From Bacillota bacterium (GTDB taxonomy: Bacteria; Bacillota; Bacilli; Bacillales_A; Planococcaceae): 27,436 nt of DNA. The position numbers were made by a program, and so were the translations under genes. Each line of letters opens with the position of its first letter. The first letter of the stretch is position 1. The stretch spans positions 1 to 27,436 of the forward strand of contig JAEXYZ010000085.1 in assembly GCA_023405135.1 (NCBI GenBank), read 5' to 3'. Of this stretch, positions 14,798 to 22,055 are shown one piece after another. The notes beneath the pieces were generated by a model. The model had not been told where the DNA came from and ran no database searches. It saw only the letters and a list, made by a program, of their open reading frames with translations.

Positions 14798-16744
14798 ATG
14801 GAATTCTTTCAACGATTTGCCATACCTCATCCAAGTCCAGCTATTTATGCCTCAATGGTTGCCATTGCGCTAGTTAGTATTGCGATTGTTGTTGGCTTAA
14901 CATATTTTAAAAAATGGGGCTATTTATGGCGTGAATGGTTAACAACTGTTGACCATAAAAAAATCGGGATTATGTATTTAATCTCTGCCCTACTCATGCT
15001 TTTCCGTGGTGGCGCTGATGCAATTATGATGCGTGCTCAGCTTGCAACACCAGATGCAAAATTATTAGACGCTCAACATTATAATGAAATTTTTACAACT
15101 CACGGGGTTGTCATGATTATCTTTATGGCAATGCCATTTATCTTTGCCTTTATGAACTTAGTTGTACCTTTACAAATTGGTGCACGTGACGTGGCTTTCC
15201 CACGCTTAAACGCATTAAGTTTCTGGCTATTCTTTGCTGGAGCAATGTTATTTAATATTTCTTTCGTTATCGGTGGTTCACCAGATGCAGGTTGGACATC
15301 GTATTTCCCACTTGCAGGTAATGATTTCAGTACATCAGTAGGTACAAACTATTATATGCTAGCGATTCAAATTTCAGGGATCGGTTCATTAATGACAGGT
15401 ATTAACATGTGTACAACAATTTTAAAAATGAGAGCACCTGGCATGACTTTAATGAAAATGCCAATGTTTACTTGGTCTTCATTTATAGCAAATGTCATTA
15501 TCGTATTTGCATTCCCTGTTTTAACAGTTGCATTAATAATGGGTACTACTGACCGATTATTTGGTACGAACTTCTTTACAACTGCAAACGGCGGTATGGA
15601 TATGCTTTGGGCAAACTTCTTCTGGATTTGGGGACACCCTGAAGTATATATTTTAATCTTGCCTGCATTCGGTATTTACAGCGAAGTTATTTCAACGTTC
15701 TCACGTCGCAATCTTTATGGTTATAAATCAATGGTTGCATCAATGGTTCTTATCTCTCTCCTATCGTTTTTAGTGTGGACACACCACTTCTTTACGATGG
15801 GTCAAGGGGCACTTACAAACAGTATCTTCTCCATTACAACGATGGCGATTGCTGTTCCAACAGGAGTTAAGATTTTTAACTGGTTATTTACAATGTGGAA
15901 AGGAAAAATCCGCTTTACAGTTCCAATGCTATATTCAGTAGCCTTCATTCCATTGTTTACAATCGGTGGGGTTACTGGGGTTATGCTAGCAATGTCTGCC
16001 GCGGACTATCAATACCATAATACGATGTTCTTGGTAGCTCACTTCCACAATACAATTATTCCTGGTGTAGTTTTCGCGATGCTAGCTGGTTTAACTTTCT
16101 ATTGGCCTAAATACTTCGGATTTATGCTAAACGAAAAAATTGGTAAAATAACATTTTGGTTATTAACAGTTGGTTTTGTACTTGCCTTCTTCCCTATGTA
16201 TATTACAGGTTTAGACGGTCAAGCTCGTCGTATGTACACTTATTCTGAAGCAACAGGTTTCGGACCATTAAACATGGTATCATTTGTCGGTGCAGCCTTG
16301 ATGGCAATCGGCTTTATAACAATTGTCTATAACGTTTATTATAGTTTCAAAAATTCACCAAGAAATATCGGTAGTGATCCTTGGGATGCTCGTTCACTTG
16401 AATGGGCTACGCATACACCAATACCAGAATACAATTTTGCTAGAGTTCCACAAATTAGCTCTAGTGAAACATTCTGGGATGCTAAGAAAAATGGTCATGA
16501 ATTATTTACAGGTGAATTAAAAGAAATCCATATGCCAAATAATAGCGGTGTACCTTTCGTTATGGGTATTATTTTCTTCATCGCAGGTTTCTCATTTGTT
16601 TTCGCATTATGGGTTCCAGCAGTTATTGCTTTAATTGGTGTGTTTGTTTGTATGGCTCTTCGTTCATTCGAACAAGATCATGGATACCATATTTCAGTTA
16701 AAGAAATCGAAGAAACTGAATCAAAACTTGGAGGTGCTAAATAA
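14798..16744 (+). CDS. qoxB: Cytochrome aa3-600 menaquinol oxidase subunit I
   Basis: 648 residues with about 14-15 membrane helices: the catalytic subunit that carries the low-spin heme, the high-spin heme and CuB. Visible ligand motifs are TTHGVVMI (~100), GHPEVYILILPAFG (~281, with the His-Tyr crosslink pair), VWTHHFFTMG (~330, the CuB histidine pair) and HFHNTIIPG (~415, ligands to both hemes). It pumps protons while reducing O2 with electrons from menaquinol. AAGGAG lies before the ATG. Its stop overlaps the qoxC start (TAATG), with GGAGGTG for qoxC inside its last codons, indicating coupled translation. Length is normal for the family (~650). Confidence 0.97.
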   Translation: MEFFQRFAIPHPSPAIYASMVAIALVSIAIVVGLTYFKKWGYLWREWLTTVDHKKIGIMYLISALLMLFRGGADAIMMRAQLATPDAKLLDAQHYNEIFTTHGVVMIIFMAMPFIFAFMNLVVPLQIGARDVAFPRLNALSFWLFFAGAMLFNISFVIGGSPDAGWTSYFPLAGNDFSTSVGTNYYMLAIQISGIGSLMTGINMCTTILKMRAPGMTLMKMPMFTWSSFIANVIIVFAFPVLTVALIMGTTDRLFGTNFFTTANGGMDMLWANFFWIWGHPEVYILILPAFGIYSEVISTFSRRNLYGYKSMVASMVLISLLSFLVWTHHFFTMGQGALTNSIFSITTMAIAVPTGVKIFNWLFTMWKGKIRFTVPMLYSVAFIPLFTIGGVTGVMLAMSAADYQYHNTMFLVAHFHNTIIPGVVFAMLAGLTFYWPKYFGFMLNEKIGKITFWLLTVGFVLAFFPMYITGLDGQARRMYTYSEATGFGPLNMVSFVGAALMAIGFITIVYNVYYSFKNSPRNIGSDPWDARSLEWATHTPIPEYNFARVPQISSSETFWDAKKNGHELFTGELKEIHMPNNSGVPFVMGIIFFIAGFSFVFALWVPAVIALIGVFVCMALRSFEQDHGYHISVKEIEETESKLGGAK

Positions 16745-17340
16745 TGCATATCGATCATTCGCAACCTCTTGAATATAGTACAGATCAAAATCAGTTGAAT
16801 ATTTTAGGATTTTGGATTTTCCTAGGTGCTGAGATTATGCTGTTTGCTACTCTATTTACAGCATATTTTACTCTAGAAGGTCGTACAGGTTCTGGACCAA
16901 CTCCTGCTGAGATTTTTGAAATGACGCCAGTGCTTATCGAAACATTTGTTTTATTAACAAGTAGTTTCACAATCGGGCTTGGTATTCATGCAATGAGACT
17001 TGGTCGTAAAAATGCAATGTTAACATTCTTTGCTATTACCCTACTGTTGGGGCTTTGCTTCTTAGGGACAGAAATTCTTGAGTTCATGACTTACTATCAT
17101 GAAGGTGCAACATATCAAACAAGCGCATTTACAGCTGCACTGATGACAACATTAGGAACACACGGTGGTCACGTAACTTTAGGGTTATTCTGGGGAACAT
17201 TCATCATTCTTCAAGTGAAAAAGCGTGGATTGACACCTCAAACAGCGAATAAAGCCTTTATCTTCTCTCTTTACTGGCATTTCTTAGATGTAGTTTGGAT
17301 CTTTATCTTCAGCTTCATCTATTTGAAAGGAATGATGTAA
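16744..17340 (+). CDS. qoxC: Cytochrome aa3-600 menaquinol oxidase subunit III
   Basis: 198 residues, five membrane helices and a short N-terminus (HIDHSQPLEYSTDQNQLNILGFW). Typical subunit III marks are GFWIFLGAEIMLFATLFTAYF, LGTHGGHVTLGLFWG and FSLYWHFLDVVWIFIFSFIYL. It is the non-catalytic structural subunit, thought to support proton uptake and stability of subunit I. It is translationally coupled to qoxB by a one-base overlap, and qoxD begins one base after its stop. Confidence 0.96.
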   Translation: MHIDHSQPLEYSTDQNQLNILGFWIFLGAEIMLFATLFTAYFTLEGRTGSGPTPAEIFEMTPVLIETFVLLTSSFTIGLGIHAMRLGRKNAMLTFFAITLLLGLCFLGTEILEFMTYYHEGATYQTSAFTAALMTTLGTHGGHVTLGLFWGTFIILQVKKRGLTPQTANKAFIFSLYWHFLDVVWIFIFSFIYLKGMM

Positions 17341-17341
17341 T

Positions 17342-17623
17342 ATGAAAGAATTATTCCCTGCAAAACAAGTTATGGGCTTTGTTTTCTCGTTAATCCTTAC
17401 AGCTATAGCATTGTTAGTTTACTTTACTGATATGTCATTTGAAGTTGGTATGACGATTTTGTTAGTTACAGCGTTTATTCAAGCATTTCTACAACTTGTT
17501 GTATTCATGCACGCTGGTGAATCAAAAGACGGAAAAGCGATTTATACAAATATTGTGTATGCTTTAATTATCGCCATCGCTTCAGTATTCGGTACATTGT
17601 TAATTTTACTATGGGATATGTAG
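17342..17623 (+). CDS. qoxD: Cytochrome aa3-600 menaquinol oxidase subunit IV
   Basis: 93 residues with three membrane helices, the usual size for QoxD (COX4-like small subunit). LFPAKQVMGFVFSLILTAIAL starts the protein, and the second helix includes FIQAFLQLVVFMHAGES, a family signature. Ribosome site GAAAGGA overlaps the end of qoxC. It is the last gene of the operon, followed by a strong terminator. Confidence 0.95.
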   Translation: MKELFPAKQVMGFVFSLILTAIALLVYFTDMSFEVGMTILLVTAFIQAFLQLVVFMHAGESKDGKAIYTNIVYALIIAIASVFGTLLILLWDM

Positions 17624-17631
17624 AATTATTT

Positions 17632-17668
17632 AAAGCTTGAGAGATTAAGCTCTCTCAAGCTTTTTTTA
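17632..17668. terminator. qox operon terminator, shared by convergent genes
   Basis: Perfect 12-bp stem AAAGCTTGAGAG (17632-17643) and CTCTCAAGCTTT (17652-17663), then a T run. It lies 8 bp past the qoxD stop and just before the minus-strand small gene's stop. Confidence 0.92.
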
Positions 17669-17671
17669 TTT

Positions 17672-17875
17672 TCATCGGGCTTCTCCCTTTACTTTCCTTT
17701 TGCTAAAATCATGCTCGATTAGTTGGAAGAAGAGACCTAAGATGAATAAATATCCCCCTGCTTTTATTATTTCAATTCCAAACCATATGGAAACGTTTAC
17801 AATAAAACTTGAAATAAAAAGAATGATACCTAGAATCCAAAGTGTTATAGAAATGTTTGTAAAAAACTTGAACAT
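17672..17875 (-). CDS. Small membrane protein, unknown
   Basis: 67 residues, two hydrophobic helices (~8-30 and ~36-55) joined by a short loop, with a basic C-terminus (HDFSKRKVKGEAR) that should face the cytoplasm. A clear AAGGAGTGG ribosome site lies seven to nine bases before the ATG at 17875. It is convergent with qoxD and shares its terminator. I do not recognise the family. A plus-strand frame over the same bases is a shadow. Confidence 0.72.
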   Translation of the reverse strand: MFKFFTNISITLWILGIILFISSFIVNVSIWFGIEIIKAGGYLFILGLFFQLIEHDFSKRKVKGEAR

Positions 17876-17942
17876 CTTTAACCACTCCTTTTTGTTAAAC
17901 TTATATTCACATTATAGAATATTTAAAAAATTCACACAATAG

Positions 17943-18257
17943 ACATAATTATAATTCGTTTCGTTTTTGCACGTTTTTTATTTTTTTATTACATTTTCAT
18001 CTATAAAAAGCAACTTACACATCTTTGAACAGAATCAATTCTATAATTTTAACATTAATAAAAGTTGACAAAAATGAGGAGGAAATCCTCCTGATCGTTC
18101 AAAGAAGTGACGTAATAGTTATCTTCTTTTGCTTTTTTTTGCAAGTAGTTTAACTTTTGTTCTTTTAAATGATTTCATGTTATATTTTTTAACATATAAT
18201 TACTTTTCAAATTATTTCTGTTAATATAAGGATAACGATTATTGAGGAGGAACTTAA
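17943..18257 (+). promoter_or_regulatory. Leader region of the HemD-like gene with two hairpins
   Basis: No gene seen. AGGAGG-AAAT-CCTCCT (18077-18092) is a perfect hairpin in which an SD sequence is paired with an anti-SD sequence; an ATG just before it opens a frame of only five codons. Next, CAAAGAAG (~18100) and CTTCTTTTG pair loosely and run into TTTTTTTT (18133-18140), a terminator-like shape. A TATAAT (18195-18200) follows, inside ATGTTA/TAACAT arms. GGATAACGATTATTG (18230-18244) matches the Fur 7-1-7 pattern at about 11 of 14 and touches the ribosome site. Taken together this could be an attenuated leader, or a separate short transcript followed by a new promoter. Confidence 0.4.
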
Positions 18258-19097
18258 ATGGGTGGTTTAGAAAATAAATGCATTGCGTTATTAGGTACGA
18301 GAAAAATTGAGGAGCAAGTAAATATTATTCAACAGCTTGGGGGAACTGCCGTACATCGCCCTGCCCAAGGAACAGTTTTCTTCGATTCTAGTGTTATAGG
18401 GAATGAGATTAAGTCGATTGTAAAGGGCAGTTTCCAATGGATTATTTTTACAACAGGTATTGGCATCAATAAATTATTTGAAATCTCTAAAGAGATGGAC
18501 TATGAACAAGATCTTCATTTAGCTCTTTCAAAGATGAACATTGCAATTCGAGGATATAAGTCGATGAACACGTTAAAAAGTAGAGGTTTAACTCCTATCG
18601 TACGGGATGACGATGGCAGTGTAGCTGGACTTATTCGAGCATTTGAGTTCTACAGTTTGAAAAATCAGTCCGTTGCTGTTCAATTATATGGAGCACCTTC
18701 AGTAGAATTAATTAATTGGCTCAAGGGACAACAAGCAAATTATAAAGAAATCCTTCCTTACCAGCACATCCCTCCTAAAGAAGAAGTTTTAGAACAACTT
18801 TTAGATGAAGTGATAGCAAATAAAATAGATGCTGTAGGATTTACAAGCATGCAACAAGTTCAATTTTTATTTGAGTATGCCGTACAACATAATTTAAAGG
18901 ATGAACTTCTTAAGGCGTTTGAAACTAATATAATTGCGCTTCCAATCGGCAAAGTAACAGCAAATGCATTAAAGGAGCAAGGAGTTAATAGAATGCTAGT
19001 TCCTCAGGATGAAAGAATTGGTAGTGCCTTGATGACTCTAAACAAATACTATAAAGAGTCTAAAGATAGAGAGAATTCATTACCACCAATTTTATAA
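18258..19097 (+). CDS. Uroporphyrinogen-III synthase (HemD/HEM4 family), stand-alone copy
   Basis: 279 residues from an ATG with GAGGAGG seven bases upstream. The two-domain HEM4 fold is recognisable by CIALLGTRKIEEQVNIIQQLGG at the start, FQWIIFTTGIGINKLFE (~70), the domain return near 150-165 (QLYGAPSVELINWL), DAVGFTSMQQVQFLFEYA (~195) and ALPIGKVTANALKEQGV (~233). The family closes hydroxymethylbilane to uroporphyrinogen III for heme and siroheme. It does not sit in a hemAXCDBL cluster here; such orphan copies in Bacilli are often second HemD-like proteins of unproven activity, some linked to nitrite reduction. Its neighbour is the heme-dependent qox operon, but an own terminator and leader separate them. 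Monocistronic. Confidence 0.82.
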   Translation: MGGLENKCIALLGTRKIEEQVNIIQQLGGTAVHRPAQGTVFFDSSVIGNEIKSIVKGSFQWIIFTTGIGINKLFEISKEMDYEQDLHLALSKMNIAIRGYKSMNTLKSRGLTPIVRDDDGSVAGLIRAFEFYSLKNQSVAVQLYGAPSVELINWLKGQQANYKEILPYQHIPPKEEVLEQLLDEVIANKIDAVGFTSMQQVQFLFEYAVQHNLKDELLKAFETNIIALPIGKVTANALKEQGVNRMLVPQDERIGSALMTLNKYYKESKDRENSLPPIL

Positions 19098-19104
19098 AAA
19101 TTAC

Positions 19105-19152
19105 AAAAGGCTAATCCTTACTATTATTCATTTAAGGATTAGCCTTTTAGCT
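19105..19152 (+). terminator. Terminator of the HemD-like gene
   Basis: Perfect 16-bp stem AAAAGGCTAATCCTTA (19105-19120) and TAAGGATTAGCCTTTT (19133-19148), 8 bp past the stop. Confidence 0.9.
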
Positions 19153-19173
19153 ATTATAATATTTTTTTGGAAT

Positions 19174-19209
19174 AAAGAGGCAAAATACACTCATGCATTT
19201 TGCCCCTTA
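19174..19209 (-). terminator. Probable terminator of sodA
   Basis: Stem AAGAGGCAAAAT (19175-19186) and ATTTTGCCCCTT (19197-19208) with one mismatch, 13 bp past the minus-strand stop. The T tract on the minus strand is weak (TTTATT). Confidence 0.6.
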
Positions 19210-19221
19210 TTAATTGGAGTA

Positions 19222-19827
19222 TTATTTCGCAGCTGCGAATTTTTCTGCTACAACGTCCCAATTTACTACATTCCAAAATGCAGAGATGTAGTCAGGGCGA
19301 CGGTTTTGATAGTTTAAGTAATAAGCATGTTCCCAAACGTCTAATCCTAAGATTGGTGTTTTACCTTCCATAACAGGTGAATCTTGGTTTGGAGTTGAAG
19401 TAATAGCAAGTTCCCCACCATCTACTACTAACCAAGCCCAACCTGAACCAAAACGACCAGCAGCAGCTTTTGCAAACTCATCTTTGAAAGCATCTAAGCT
19501 ACCAAATTTTGCATCGATTGCAGAAGCTAATTCACCAGTTGGAGCAGTAGCACCACCAGGAGTCAGAATTTCCCAGAATAATGAGTGGTTAGCATGTCCA
19601 CCACCATTGTTGCGTACAGCTGTTTGTTTGTCAGCTGGTAGAGCATCAATGTTTGAAATTAAGTCTAGTAAATCTTTACTTGCAAACTCAGTGCCTTCAA
19701 CAGCAGCGTTTAAGTTTGTTACATAAGTATTGTGATGTTTAGTATGATGGATCTCCATTGTTTTTGCATCGATGTGTGGTTCTAGTGCATCGTATGCGTA
19801 AGATAATTTTGGTAATTCAAAAGCCAT
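19222..19827 (-). CDS. sodA: Superoxide dismutase, manganese type
   Basis: 201 residues, normal length. Metal ligands are His27 (MEIHHTKHH), His81 (GGGHANHSLFW), Asp163 and His167 (LGLDVWEHAYYL). Gln148 in TPNQDSP is the outer-sphere residue typical of Mn rather than Fe enzymes. It converts superoxide to O2 and H2O2 in the cytoplasm. The start has GAGGAGG. Its codon use is more GC-rich and uniform than its neighbours, as expected for a highly expressed gene. It is the end gene of a block (sodA, YqgC-like, YqgB-like, YqfZ-like, ispG) that I recall in the same order in B. subtilis, which supports vertical inheritance here. Confidence 0.97.
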   Translation of the reverse strand: MAFELPKLSYAYDALEPHIDAKTMEIHHTKHHNTYVTNLNAAVEGTEFASKDLLDLISNIDALPADKQTAVRNNGGGHANHSLFWEILTPGGATAPTGELASAIDAKFGSLDAFKDEFAKAAAGRFGSGWAWLVVDGGELAITSTPNQDSPVMEGKTPILGLDVWEHAYYLNYQNRRPDYISAFWNVVNWDVVAEKFAAAK

Positions 19828-20042
19828 TGAAATTTCCTCCTCAAAATAAGTAATCTTGATTACATTTCTAGGTTATCAAAATTAAGTAAACCATTCAATC
19901 AATTAATCCGAAACAATTACATTTCAGTCTTTTGACGGAAAAACTAGTTGGATATTACTTTTAATTAATAGAATGGTACATATCCCACGATTATACTTTA
20001 TACAAATAGAATAAGATTTAAACATTCTTTTTACTAAGATAT

Positions 20043-20522
20043 TTAAATCGCAATAATAAAAATAATAATCATAATGATCTGTATAGCCCCTTTTGTAACG
20101 ACGGAAGTCAAGAAACCAACAAGTGACCCAACTCCCGATTGAATTGCTTGTCGGAAATCTGTTTTTGTCACAAGCAGTTCACCGATAACAGCACCTAAAA
20201 ATGGACCTACTAATATACCTACAACAGGAATAATAAAAGGACCTACTATTAGACCAATTGTGCTTCCCCACATACCAGCCTTTGTTCCACCAAATTTTTT
20301 TACTCCGATTAAATTCGAAACTGTATCTGCGGCAAACAATAGCACAACAAATAAAATTTCAATTGTCCAAAATAGCCATCCTAATTCATTAAAAGAATAA
20401 AAGAGACCATATACAATAAATCCAAGCAATATAAATAACACGGATGGAATGATTGGATAAACTAAACCAACAAAGGCAATTACAAAACTAGCAATAATTA
20501 AAATCCATGCAACTATGTCCAA
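20043..20522 (-). CDS. DUF456 membrane protein, YqgC-like
   Basis: About 159 residues. The frame is open to 20552, but TAGGAGATG is well placed for the TTG at 20522 (LDIVAWILIIAS...), and that start gives the YqgC length of about 160. Four or more membrane helices with glycine-rich repeats: FVGLVYPIIPSVLFILLGFIVYG, ADTVSNLIGVKKFGGTKAGMWGS, IGLIVGPFIIPVVGILVGPFLGAVIGELL and GSLVGFLTSVVTKG. This GxxxG-rich pattern is the DUF456 signature. Function unknown. In B. subtilis yqgC lies next to sodA, as here. Confidence 0.85.
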   Translation of the reverse strand: MDIVAWILIIASFVIAFVGLVYPIIPSVLFILLGFIVYGLFYSFNELGWLFWTIEILFVVLLFAADTVSNLIGVKKFGGTKAGMWGSTIGLIVGPFIIPVVGILVGPFLGAVIGELLVTKTDFRQAIQSGVGSLVGFLTSVVTKGAIQIIMIIIFIIAI

Positions 20523-20669
20523 ACTAACATCTCCTAAAATTATAATTACCAATTTATACGTAGAAAGTAAAAAAACGTTTCATTCGTTTCTATATTTAAT
20601 TCTAAAATAAAACTACTATCTTTTTCGTTTCAACTATTTCATGTTACACTTTCTTGTGGAGGAGAAAAT

Positions 20670-21179
20670 ATGGTTAAACACTCACAGCTTTTTATTGATA
20701 GTCTTATACATCCGAAAAAACTTGCCGCATATCGTTTATTATCAATTGGAAAAATCATTCAATATGTCTTTTTATTAATTGGGCTTATAACAATTTTTTC
20801 TTTTATTGAATTTCTTACAGGTGTTTCAGAAAACACTTTAGATTTAGTAGGATTAACTGAATACGTAAAAGATATACAATGGCTCTTATATCCTTTTGCA
20901 TTTCTCCTATTAACTTTAACATCAACAGTTCTACTTTTCATAAGAATAAGCTTCTATGCATTTGTAGGAATGATACTATTAAAAATATTGAAGCGTCGTG
21001 GAGAATATCGACATATGTGGCGAACTGCGGCTCTAGCAATTACTTGGTCTACACTATTAACAATAGTATTTTCAATAGTGAATTTTTCCGGAACTTTTTC
21101 TACTATAATTGGAATACTCGTTACCATTTTCATATTAAGTTTAGCATCTACTAAATATCCAAAAATACTAAAAAAATAG
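20670..21179 (+). CDS. DUF1189-type membrane protein, short YqgB-like
   Basis: 169 residues with GGAGGAG before the ATG. The N-terminal HPKKLAAYRLLSIGKIIQYVFLL is the DUF1189 opening (cytoplasmic end and first helix); three or four more helices follow. Members such as B. subtilis YqgB are longer (about 255, with a larger extracytoplasmic loop between helices 1 and 2); here that loop is short, yet the frame is clean at both ends, so this looks like a compact form rather than a break. Function unknown. It is followed by a terminator hairpin that also covers the ribosome site of the next gene. Confidence 0.72.
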   Translation: MVKHSQLFIDSLIHPKKLAAYRLLSIGKIIQYVFLLIGLITIFSFIEFLTGVSENTLDLVGLTEYVKDIQWLLYPFAFLLLTLTSTVLLFIRISFYAFVGMILLKILKRRGEYRHMWRTAALAITWSTLLTIVFSIVNFSGTFSTIIGILVTIFILSLASTKYPKILKK

Positions 21180-21187
21180 TATGCATG

Positions 21188-21232
21188 AATCCCCCTTCTC
21201 TTCATATAGTGAGAGAAAGGAGGGATTTTTTT
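21188..21232 (+). terminator. Terminator hairpin carrying the SD of the next gene
   Basis: AATCCCCCTTCTCT (21188-21201) pairs with AGAGAAAGGAGGGATT (21212-21227) with two bulged A residues, then seven T residues (21226-21232). The 3' arm contains AAGGAGGG, the only ribosome site for the YqfZ-like gene, whose TTG start at 21231 uses the last T residues of the run. Read-through RNA from the upstream gene would both tend to terminate and hide this site. Confidence 0.75.
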
Positions 21233-21587
21233 GCGATTTCTAATATTTACGGTTGTCTTTTTTCTTGTAGCAGCTGTGATTAAAATAGATTTGACTGATG
21301 GTACTGTTCCACTCGCTGCATTCAATGGTGAAGAAGAGCTGGAATGTAATCAACAAATTGCAGTAAGAACGATTTCAGTAATAACAACAGTTGGGGACTC
21401 TGTACAAAGTTTATTTGCAGCTTATCCTTCAAAGATTAATATTTCATTACCTGAACGAATGGCACATTTTTACGAATTAAATCCACATTTAAAAAAACAA
21501 GCAATGATTCCAGGTGAACTAGTAAAAATCCCAATTTATGATAAAGCAGAAAATAACTGTACAAAACAAAACGAAAGTGGATTTTAA
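21231..21587 (+). CDS. LysM-like domain protein, YqfZ-like
   Basis: 118 residues from a TTG start eight bases after AAGGAGGG. The N-terminal hydrophobic segment (residues 2-18) is a signal anchor or signal peptide. Residues ~53-102 resemble a LysM module: a start with the phrase VGDSVQSLFAAYP, then INISLPERMAHFYELNPHLKKQAMIPGELVKIP, close in plan to LysM (GDTxxxIA...NP...I.PGQ.L.IP). It is probably secreted or membrane-tethered and peptidoglycan-binding. B. subtilis YqfZ, between yqgA/yqgB and ispG, has this architecture. Three cysteines would be exported. Its start sits inside a terminator, see the hairpin at 21188. Confidence 0.72.
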   Translation: MRFLIFTVVFFLVAAVIKIDLTDGTVPLAAFNGEEELECNQQIAVRTISVITTVGDSVQSLFAAYPSKINISLPERMAHFYELNPHLKKQAMIPGELVKIPIYDKAENNCTKQNESGF

Positions 21588-21629
21588 ATATTTCACTTGA
21601 TGTAATATTCAGTTGGTTCTATAAATAAA

Positions 21630-21900
21630 GTAGCCGCAGCCTACCACTTATCTAGCTACGGTGGCTAGCTCCTCGACAACTTCGGTGCTGCCTTCAAGGG
21701 CAAAGAGCGCCCTTTTGTCAGCTCCTCCAGTTGTTATCGGTGCTGAACGAGCCACCTCCGCTTTTCTAAGTAAGCTGCGCAAAATATTTGAAGTATAAGA
21801 AGCACACCATGAATGTGAGCGGGCCTTACTCAAAGCACAAAGACAAGTCGTAGAGACACAATGTGGCTTTCGCGGCTTGTGTGCTACGCCCGCTCACCCC
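21630..21900. repeat. GC-rich, highly structured intergenic element
   Basis: A sharp GC-rich island in AT-rich surroundings between the YqfZ-like gene and ispG. The left half has GGTGGCT (21660-21666) facing AGCCACC (21750-21756). This encloses AAGGGC/GCCCTT (21696-21701 with 21709-21714) and two related copies of AGCTCCTC...CGGTGCTG (21667-21690 and 21720-21745). The right half has a perfect 10-bp repeat, GTGAGCGGGC (21815-21824) and GCCCGCTCAC (21888-21897), around further imperfect stems. An AT-rich spacer (~21780-21810) separates them. The minus-strand frame at 21648-21833 has no ribosome site and is not convincing. It may be an interspersed repeat inserted in the otherwise conserved block, or a structured RNA. 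No known RNA family is evident to me. Confidence 0.55.
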
Positions 21901-22055
21901 TCACATACTATTTTAAGAATTCTAATAAGTATTTCTTTTTTAGAAATAAAAAATAGAGTTTCTTCCTTGTCCTAGCTTTCCTACACTGATAAAATAACTA
22001 AGTGATGGTACGAAACGAATTTTATATACGTACCTTTTTAAAGGAGAGAATCTTC

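Noticed and set aside
20954..21325. 123-codon minus-strand frame across the YqgB-like and YqfZ-like genes
   Set aside because: It is antisense to two genes with good starts and crosses their terminator; no ribosome site.
21648..21833. 61-codon minus-strand frame in the GC-rich island
   Set aside because: It lies over nested inverted repeats, has no ribosome site, and has a composition explained by the island.
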